DNA from: Acidovorax sp.
Lineage (GTDB): Bacteria > Pseudomonadota > Gammaproteobacteria > Burkholderiales > Burkholderiaceae_C
DNA length: 42,683 nt
Direction of reading: 5' to 3'
Assembly (NCBI GenBank): GCA_031277855.1
Contig: JAITLO010000003.1
Span: 1 to 42,683 of the forward strand
The notes beneath the pieces are model-generated. The model made no database searches and was not told where the DNA came from. It saw only the letters and a program-made list of their open reading frames with translations. Shown piece after piece: positions 36,569 to 42,683 of this stretch (position 1 is the stretch's first letter; each line of letters opens with the position of its first letter). The position numbers and the translations under genes are program-made.

Positions 36569-37009
36569 ATGGCACTGACGAAGAAGGACGAGTTCTGGTA
36601 CGGGACAACGTCCGGCGACACCCAAGCCGAGCTGCGCAGCTACAGCGTTGCGAATCGCCATGAGGCCGTCCGGTTTGCCTCGTCCAAATGCAATTGCGGG
36701 TGCCGGACTTTTGCGCTGCAGACTGATGAAGAAGCCGGCGTGGCAATCCGCATCTGCACCGACTGCGGGCAGAAACACCTGATGGGTGACAGCGCGGACT
36801 ACGTTGAAGAGGCAGCCCCCGAAGTGCACGAGTGCGTGTGCGAGAACGAGGTGTTCGAGCTGATGTCCGGCGTCTCCGTGTACGAAGGCACACATGACGT
36901 GCGCTGGTACTACATCGCTTGCCACTGCGTGGAATGCAATCTAGTTGGGGTCTTCGCAGACTGGAAGTGTGAAGCGGGTGATGCGGCGGCCTTCCTCGCC
37001 AAGGTATGA
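36569..37009 (+). CDS. Hypothetical protein with two zinc-ribbon-like Cys clusters
   Basis: A 146-residue protein, start taken as ATG at 36569 (MALTKKDEFWYG) since the longer frame upstream has no ribosome binding site. Cysteine groups stand at KCNCGCRTF (about 40-48), RICTDCG (about 61-67), HECVCEN (about 86-92) and ACHCVECN (about 116-123), enough for two metal-binding knuckles. I do not recognise the family. It is convergent to the helicase-nuclease gene and is separated from the catabolic operon by 348 bp. It may be a small regulator or RNA/DNA-binding accessory, but this is a guess. Confidence 0.65.
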   Translation: MALTKKDEFWYGTTSGDTQAELRSYSVANRHEAVRFASSKCNCGCRTFALQTDEEAGVAIRICTDCGQKHLMGDSADYVEEAAPEVHECVCENEVFELMSGVSVYEGTHDVRWYYIACHCVECNLVGVFADWKCEAGDAAAFLAKV

Positions 37010-37253
37010 GCGCGCGCCCCCGCAGAGATCCTGCTCACAGGCTTGAGCGGCCGAGGAGTGTCATGAGGTGGTTGCTGGACTTGGCTGTATCAATGACGGC
37101 AATCGCTGTAAAACCGGCATAGAAATCCGAGGACAGCTTCAGGCTGGATGCAGCCGTTCAGAACAAGAGACGCGAATGACTGCTGATATACAAAGCAGTC
37201 ATTGCGAACACTTGCTTGAATTTCGCTCACACCCCAGTGTTTAGGCCACTTGC

Positions 37254-40200
37254 TTAGGTCGCCTCACTGAGATTTTCGAGTTCATCCATTTCCTCGAGTA
37301 AATCTTCATCAAGTTGAGCTTTCGGTGAAGGGACTTCGCGGTATTCAGTGTGGATGCTGTTTACTTCCTGCTCCCCTGTGACCGGTGTGATGCCCAGGCG
37401 TGTGAGTGTGTCAATGAGGTCTGCTACAACCTGCTCGCGATGAGTCACAAAGGTGGATGCGAACGAACGCCAGAAGGTCCAACCCGCACGCTCCAGAATG
37501 CGCTGCCTGCGCATGTCGTTATCCCACTGGTCAGGGCCATGGTATCGGTCGCCGTCGCACTCAATGGCCAAGCGGTTGTCGTTGTCACCCTCAACCACCA
37601 TGTCGATGCGGAACTGGCCAACAGGCACCTGCGGGATCACGCGGTAGCCTTTTTCGACCAGGATGTCATAGACCTCACGCTCGAACGGTGACTCACATTT
37701 CTCACGGTTGGAACTCAAGTCCTGCTCATTTTGTAAAAACGGGGCCTGGAAGTGTTGAATGAGTTTGGTGCGCAGGGTATCTGCCGGGCGCAGATCCTCC
37801 AAGCGCACACTGCGAACGAGGTACATTCGGTCACGTGCACGAGATGCCGCCACGTTGAAACGTTGCTCGGCACTCACCTGAGTTTGCGGGTGGGCATCGC
37901 CGGGTGACGCGATCATCGACAAGAACATGATGTCGCGCTCTTTGCCTTGGAAGGTTCGAGCGTCGCCGCATGTGATCTTGAATTTGGTGACCACATCCTC
38001 GCCCAGCTCTTCTGTCACGCGCTGCATGATGAGCAGGGCCTGCTTGTTGCCAATCAGAGATACAACACCAATAGTGCGCCCCATCAGCGCTGGGTTCTCA
38101 ACGATGGATCGGATCTCATTGATGATGTAATCGGCTTCGGCCAAGTTCAAGTCGCCGCGCTTTCCCCCGTGCGGGACGTACACATCCACCAGTGGTGGGT
38201 CAAGGCGTTCGGACTGGCGTGGCATGCGCAGGGGACGCAGCTCGTGCTTGTAGAACTCCCGCTTGGAGTATTCAATGATTGGTGCCACACAGCGGAAGTG
38301 CTCGCGCAGCATCACGCAGCTACTGGAGAAGACCACCTTAAAGAGGTCGTACACCGAACGGTCAGGCGTCATCTGCGGTGCAAACAGACTCACCTGATCA
38401 CCCAAGAAGCGATGGCGAAGCGCCTTGATCTTCTCTTCGACCAAGCCAATCCCGTCAGGAGATACCTGCTTGTCGTCACCTACGACCAAAATCTTCTTGG
38501 CCCGCATGATGGCGGGCAGCGCGGTGAGATCAGACTGAGATGCCTCGTCAATGATCACGAGGTCAAAGTCGCCGAAGGTCGCTGGCAAGGACTCCGAAAT
38601 ACGGAAGTGAGGCATGATCCAGCAAGGAATCGCCTTGTTGGCCTTCTCGGCAGCCTCACGGGCATCTTTTCGGAAGCGGCCAGCTCTTACGCCTGTGCCC
38701 TTGCCGATCTTCTTGATAGAGGTTCGGTAGGCTTCCAGCGCAACGGCCACATCAGGGGTCACGTTTTCCTTCAAGCGCAGCCATGTACGGGTGGTGACGG
38801 CTTTCTGGTACAGGCTGGCGAGATCGTGTTCGAGATCACCGCGCAGCTTGGTCAGGCGCTTGAGTTCAGCGCGGCCGTCCATTTTGGATACGCAGGTGGC
38901 CAAGCGGCGGATACGCCATACCGCAGCCCAGTTGTCCGGGATCAGCGCGTCATAGGTTTGGTCAGCGGGGGCGGTACGCAGCATGTCCGCCCACAAGGGA
39001 GCACCTTGCGCCTCGATAGCTGCAGTCACCTCTTGGACCACCCTCAAGTCAGGTACCAGCGCGTATGCTGTCTCAAGCTCTTGTGTCAGTTGTGCCCAGC
39101 GTGTGGGGAGCACAGTTTCGGGAAGGCTTGTCGAGCCAAACTCTTTGGTCGCAAAGCTGTATAGCTTGTCCGAAATGTCACCAGCGCAGCCCTTGAGAGT
39201 GTTGATCAGCTCTTCCTTGACCTTCCATGTGTCAGAGAGGCGGTGCTTGAGCATGTGCTGCTGCAAGATGCCCGAAGCTTCCTTGGCCATATCAGCCGTA
39301 AGCGGGAGCTGGCCTGCTTTGCTCCACGTGGGGATCAGCTCGACGATGGCTGTGTTTGCAGCTTTCTCTGCACCGATGCAGTGCTGCAGCAAGTCGATGT
39401 ATTGATCGGCCCGCTCGATGGCCGCGAAGTTGTCCACCTGAGGCAGGGAGATCTCCTGAGCCAACGAATTCCAGCGGCTAATGAGCTTCTTGGTGCCTTG
39501 CAGGAACAGGAGATATTCCTTGACGTGTGTCCACTCTTCACCCGTGGATGGCTTCACCCCAGTGACGGTGACCTCATCGAGCTTACGCTTTGCGTCGTTC
39601 TTACCAAACAAGCCAGAGAGGCCGAACGGCTTCTTGCCCATGGTGAGGTTGTCAATCGCGCTCATCAGCTCAGGGTCAGTCAGCAATGGCTCGAAGCCTT
39701 CGATAGGTCGGGCCAGAAATTGCTTGCGAACGGTGACCGCGCCTTGAATGTCCTTCTTCAAGGACATCAGAATGTCCAAGACCTCAGAGCGACTATGTTT
39801 GCGCAGATATGCCTGAAGGTTGTGAGCCCACGGCTTTGGATCAGCCTCTATCTCAGTCAGCTTTTCATGGAGGTCGCGCAAGGCTTCGATCAGATCGGCA
39901 GCCTTGGCCATCGACTCGGCGGTCACCGCCAAACGAGGCAGTGCGCGTGAGTCCTCCATCTTCTTGAGCTCTTCGTAGTGCTGCAAGTCCTGATGGGCTT
40001 GATACAGGCGGGCAGAGTCGGGCAGACTAGAGGTCTCCGGCAGCTTTGCTCCCAAGTAGGCGATGTCGTCCCCAAGCCGCACACGGGCGGCGCGTAGAGC
40101 TATGACGGCGTTGGTGCCAAAAACAGGTGCGTACGCTGTATCAATATCTAGGGCATCTGGGAACCAGTCTGCATCGGTGCCGAACTTGGAAACCTGCTCG

Positions 40201-41888
40201 GCCACCTGCACAGGCGTCAGCTTCTCATCGTCCAGCGTCACTGGATCCAAATTCAGGCGAGCCCAGATTGCGATGTCGCCATCAAGCTTGGCTAACTTCG
40301 CGTGCGTGGAATCGATCTCTGCGTCGGTGGTTTCAATGTCGCGGCGGTACTGGTTACGATCAATGCGGGTCAGCTCGGCGGCAATCGTGCTGATGGCGTG
40401 GTCGAACTGCCTCATGCCGTCCGCTTCACTGGTCAGCAGGCTAATGGCCAAGGGGCGAATGACCTCTGGCAACTTCTCTTGCAGGACGGCCAAGGCCGGG
40501 TCCTTCATGGAAGTCACAAGCACTCGCTTGCCGCTGGCCAAGTAGTGACAGATCACGTTAGCGATCGTGTGGGTCTTGCCAGTGCCAGGCGGGCCTTGGA
40601 CCACCACGCCGTTATGCACATCCAGCATCTGAATGATTTGGACTTGCTCGTCGTTGTACGCCTTGGGGAAGTACAACTCTGCAGGCTTGGGAGAGCTATC
40701 ACCACCATCTCGACTGCTACCGGCCACGGAGGTCAGGCCACGGTAAGGTGGTAACTCCACATCGATCAATTCGCTAGAGGGATCGGTAAACAGTGCACTC
40801 AACGCGCTGGGTAAGGTGTCAGGGGCAGTACCGTCCTTGACGGCCGTGGCAAACCGCTCAAGATCCTGAATCATCAAGTTGGCAGTGCGCGGGCGGGCCA
40901 TGATGACCCATGTATCCGTCACGGCAAGGTGCTCAGCAGGCTTGGGCAGGTTGCGGGTTTTCTCACCGGGTAAGTCCGGGACGTACACGCCGGAGGCATC
41001 CAGCAGCGTCGTGGCCTTGCGCAGTAGTGACTCGAATGTCGCAGGGCTGTCTGGGTTGATGTCAGTACCAGTTGCAAAGAACTTCTTGCCTGCCTCTTCC
41101 AATGCGACCACGCCAGGATTGTCCAGCGAAGCAAACAACTCAAGGCTCAGCGCAGGCGTGGGGCCACTTGGAATGACCTCCATGGCCATGGTTTCCTCAT
41201 TGAGGCGGAGCTCAACGTACTGCGTGATCAAGGGATAGGCGATGTTGCCAGCTTCAAGCTGCTGTACCGCCATGCCGATACCCCAGACAAGCTCAAGAGG
41301 CGTGTCCAGCAGATTGCCTTGGAGGGTTTGGGACAGCAAGAACAGCTCTTTGTAGAGGGCAACGCTCTTGCGAATCTCCTTTTCCTTTGTTGCCCAAGCA
41401 TTCCACACCTTAAGGTAGCTCTTGAGGCGCTGGGCCAGTGAGTCTTGGCCAGTGTCAGTCAGGTGCTTTTCGTAAGCAGCCAGCTTCATGGGCTTGAACT
41501 CGGACACTACGGCCCCGCTGGGCTCTTGAGGCTCTTTCGGTGGTGGCGCTGGCAGCAAGCCCCTCTCGATCAGGTACTTCTCTTCTTGGATTTCCAGAAG
41601 GGTCGGTGCTTTAGCTGGATTGCGCGAGACCTTCAGCCATGCAGCCAAGTGCGAATCTTGAGCGACAGGTGGCTCTGTTTCGTACAGGCGGGCCACGGAC
41701 AGCCAGATTTCATCCTCGCTACCAGCATTGACAGGATTCACCGACACACCAGGAAGGTCAGTGAATTGGTTTTCCAGCTTTGCAAACTCTTTGTGCTGAG
41801 AGATATTCTTGGCGGGAGTGCTGCGCATTAAGGCCGTCTGAATGGCGTAATCTACAAAGCCTAAAAAACGGGAAGCTATTTTATTCAT
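37254..41888 (-). CDS. Large SF1 helicase with C-terminal Vsr/REase-like nuclease
   Basis: A 1544-residue protein. Residues 1-400 are an N-terminal region of unknown fold; then come superfamily 1 motifs: I VVQGPPGTGKTHT (about 427-439), II VIIDEAS (about 1108-1114), III VVGDDKQVSPDG (about 1133-1144), the HFRC motif, V ARTFQGKERDIMFLSM (about 1307-1322) and VI NVAASRARDRMYLV (about 1343-1356). Between I and II lies a long helical insert of about 650 residues. The C terminus (about 1395-1510) is a REase/Vsr-like nuclease: ESPFEREVYDIL, then FRIDMVVEG and RLAIECDGDRYHG, carrying the Asp and Glu-Cys-Asp active-site pattern. This resembles helicase-nuclease single proteins reported as phage defence (such as the Hhe type). 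Its start is an ATG 8 bp after the preceding gene's stop. Confidence 0.87.
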   Translation of the reverse strand: MNKIASRFLGFVDYAIQTALMRSTPAKNISQHKEFAKLENQFTDLPGVSVNPVNAGSEDEIWLSVARLYETEPPVAQDSHLAAWLKVSRNPAKAPTLLEIQEEKYLIERGLLPAPPPKEPQEPSGAVVSEFKPMKLAAYEKHLTDTGQDSLAQRLKSYLKVWNAWATKEKEIRKSVALYKELFLLSQTLQGNLLDTPLELVWGIGMAVQQLEAGNIAYPLITQYVELRLNEETMAMEVIPSGPTPALSLELFASLDNPGVVALEEAGKKFFATGTDINPDSPATFESLLRKATTLLDASGVYVPDLPGEKTRNLPKPAEHLAVTDTWVIMARPRTANLMIQDLERFATAVKDGTAPDTLPSALSALFTDPSSELIDVELPPYRGLTSVAGSSRDGGDSSPKPAELYFPKAYNDEQVQIIQMLDVHNGVVVQGPPGTGKTHTIANVICHYLASGKRVLVTSMKDPALAVLQEKLPEVIRPLAISLLTSEADGMRQFDHAISTIAAELTRIDRNQYRRDIETTDAEIDSTHAKLAKLDGDIAIWARLNLDPVTLDDEKLTPVQVAEQVSKFGTDADWFPDALDIDTAYAPVFGTNAVIALRAARVRLGDDIAYLGAKLPETSSLPDSARLYQAHQDLQHYEELKKMEDSRALPRLAVTAESMAKAADLIEALRDLHEKLTEIEADPKPWAHNLQAYLRKHSRSEVLDILMSLKKDIQGAVTVRKQFLARPIEGFEPLLTDPELMSAIDNLTMGKKPFGLSGLFGKNDAKRKLDEVTVTGVKPSTGEEWTHVKEYLLFLQGTKKLISRWNSLAQEISLPQVDNFAAIERADQYIDLLQHCIGAEKAANTAIVELIPTWSKAGQLPLTADMAKEASGILQQHMLKHRLSDTWKVKEELINTLKGCAGDISDKLYSFATKEFGSTSLPETVLPTRWAQLTQELETAYALVPDLRVVQEVTAAIEAQGAPLWADMLRTAPADQTYDALIPDNWAAVWRIRRLATCVSKMDGRAELKRLTKLRGDLEHDLASLYQKAVTTRTWLRLKENVTPDVAVALEAYRTSIKKIGKGTGVRAGRFRKDAREAAEKANKAIPCWIMPHFRISESLPATFGDFDLVIIDEASQSDLTALPAIMRAKKILVVGDDKQVSPDGIGLVEEKIKALRHRFLGDQVSLFAPQMTPDRSVYDLFKVVFSSSCVMLREHFRCVAPIIEYSKREFYKHELRPLRMPRQSERLDPPLVDVYVPHGGKRGDLNLAEADYIINEIRSIVENPALMGRTIGVVSLIGNKQALLIMQRVTEELGEDVVTKFKITCGDARTFQGKERDIMFLSMIASPGDAHPQTQVSAEQRFNVAASRARDRMYLVRSVRLEDLRPADTLRTKLIQHFQAPFLQNEQDLSSNREKCESPFEREVYDILVEKGYRVIPQVPVGQFRIDMVVEGDNDNRLAIECDGDRYHGPDQWDNDMRRQRILERAGWTFWRSFASTFVTHREQVVADLIDTLTRLGITPVTGEQEVNSIHTEYREVPSPKAQLDEDLLEEMDELENLSEAT

Positions 41889-41896
41889 TCTTAACC

Positions 41897-42457
41897 CTAC
41901 TTAGTCGCAAACAAGCCGATGATTACGATGATCGCAATCAACACCACCAATATAACCGTGGGACTGTATGAGGTGGGCTTCACTGGGCTTGTATCAAATT
42001 TCGTGCGCAAGACACCATATTTGAAGACGGCTTCATAATTTGTTTTGCAGGAGCAGCATGAAAGATGCTGCGTAACGCTTTCCAGCGTAGAAATAAAATT
42101 AACCGTACCGCATTTTCCGCACTCAACGCTAATCCGAGATGGATACTCCGACTGCTCTGAAACAGGCGGCGGAGGTGGTGGGGTCACCGGAGGCTGGACA
42201 GGTGGCGGCGGTTTAATGGGCTGCGATCCACCGGAGGAGAGTGCTGCTAAGCGCTGCGCGACTTGTCGCTGCAGCGCCTTTGCTTTTGGACGGTCACGGT
42301 GTACAAGCTCGGCTGCCAAGCTTTTTAGTAACGCCTCATCCCCTTTGTTTTGCTGGTACAGCGCTCCTAGCGCGTCAATGCCAAGTTTGAAATATGGTCT
42401 TTTTTCCATGTCTGCCTGCTTCTCGTTTTTGAATTTTAAGTTCGCTACAGCGGACAT
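41897..42457 (-). CDS. Tail-anchored membrane protein with zinc ribbon
   Basis: A 186-residue protein upstream of and in operon with the helicase-nuclease gene (8-bp gap). From the N terminus: a charged helical domain (about 1-75, with KAKALQRQVAQRLAAL), a Pro-rich linker with PPPPVQPPVTPPPPPP (about 82-97), a zinc-ribbon-like domain (CGKC near 112-115 and CCSC near 132-135), and a single C-terminal transmembrane helix (about 162-183, TVILVVLIAIIVIIGLF) with only a few residues beyond it. This puts the Cys domain and helices in the cytosol and anchors the protein to the membrane. ATG at 42457 is preferred because AGGAAAGG precedes it; a GTG at 42493 is possible. Function unknown. Confidence 0.75.
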   Translation of the reverse strand: MSAVANLKFKNEKQADMEKRPYFKLGIDALGALYQQNKGDEALLKSLAAELVHRDRPKAKALQRQVAQRLAALSSGGSQPIKPPPPVQPPVTPPPPPPVSEQSEYPSRISVECGKCGTVNFISTLESVTQHLSCCSCKTNYEAVFKYGVLRTKFDTSPVKPTSYSPTVILVVLIAIIVIIGLFATK

Positions 42458-42568
42458 GCCTTTCCTAGAGCCATTTCTGACGAAAACGATCACTTCTAGA
42501 TTCTTGTAGGACTGCTTTACAACAGGTTTCAGACGGTCACTTGGCGAATGTGGTGGACTGTAATCGCT

Positions 42569-42683
42569 TGTGGATTCAACTGGTCAATGCAACACAATGA
42601 CCGCCTCTGGCGGAAGGAGTGTTGGCATGAAGCAAAGACCGCGGATTTACTACACCGAAGCTCAGAAGGCCCTGATGTGGGAT
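42569..42683 (+). mobile_element. IS30-family insertion sequence, left end
   Basis: The sequence TTGTGGATTCAACTGGTC followed by AATGCAACA at about 42569-42595 looks like the left terminal inverted repeat of an IS30-family element, and the transposase starts shortly after. Only the left end is in the window, so the full length, right end and target duplication cannot be seen. The left boundary is estimated. Confidence 0.75.
42627..42683 (+). CDS. IS30-family transposase, N-terminal fragment (cut by window edge)
   Basis: Only 19 codons are inside the window: MKQRPRIYYTEAQKALMWD. The opening matches the start of IS30-family transposases, whose first part is a helix-turn-helix that binds the terminal repeat; the DDE catalytic part would follow beyond the edge. 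GGAAGGAGTG stands just before the ATG. It reads away from the helicase operon. Confidence 0.8.
   Translation, partial: MKQRPRIYYTEAQKALMWD

Overview
The window is about 42.7 kb of mostly GC-rich DNA from a betaproteobacterium, most likely a member of the Comamonadaceae (Comamonas/Delftia-like). I infer this from protein style and from typical Burkholderiales features such as Bug-type tripartite tricarboxylate receptors, the DctB/DctD/DctA set and the T6SS layout. No sequence search was possible, so the genus is a guess.

Region 1 (1-21,374) is a type VI secretion system (T6SS) built as two divergent operons. The leftward operon runs tssB, tssC, tssE, tssF, tssG, tagH (FHA protein), tssJ, tssK, tssL, a PAAR gene and vgrG, which leaves the window at its left edge. 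The rightward operon runs tssH (clpV), a sigma-54-dependent activator (VasH-like), a VasI-like protein, tssA and tssM. Together they encode the sheath (B, C), its recycling ATPase (H), the baseplate (E, F, G, K), the membrane complex (J, L, M), the TssA cap and the spike (VgrG, PAAR). The tube gene hcp (tssD) is not in this window. The 481-bp divergent spacer is AT-rich and holds two identical 16-bp palindromes 66 bp apart.

Region 2 (21,375-26,485) is a dctA-dctB-dctD operon for C4-dicarboxylate uptake, convergent to the T6SS. Upstream of dctA there is a consensus sigma-54 -24/-12 promoter and two related inverted repeats 33 bp apart that look like DctD activator sites. The circuit therefore appears complete in the sequence.

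Region 3 (about 26,500-29,460) is a patchwork of phage and foreign remnants: a small Cys-rich protein, an excisionase-like frame with no good start, an integrase cut off after its N-terminal domain and joined to the tail of an H-NS-like gene, an AT-rich orphan pilus-tip-like adhesin, and a truncated phage protein. Several strong hairpin terminators separate the pieces.

Region 4 (29,466-36,220) is a seven-gene catabolic operon: acyl-CoA ligase, PadR regulator, NTF2-like protein, nitronate monooxygenase-like flavoprotein, Bug receptor, enoyl-CoA hydratase and a second Bug receptor. A pair of matching inverted repeats exactly 31 bp apart lies just upstream and is a likely PadR operator. The substrate is unknown, probably an organic acid activated to a CoA thioester.

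Region 5 (36,221-42,683) holds a double zinc-ribbon-like hypothetical protein and, convergent to it, a two-gene unit: a tail-anchored zinc-ribbon membrane protein followed by a 1544-residue superfamily 1 helicase with a C-terminal Vsr/REase-like nuclease domain. This is a candidate phage-defence or nucleic-acid-surveillance module. An IS30-family element begins right upstream of it and leaves the window at the right edge.
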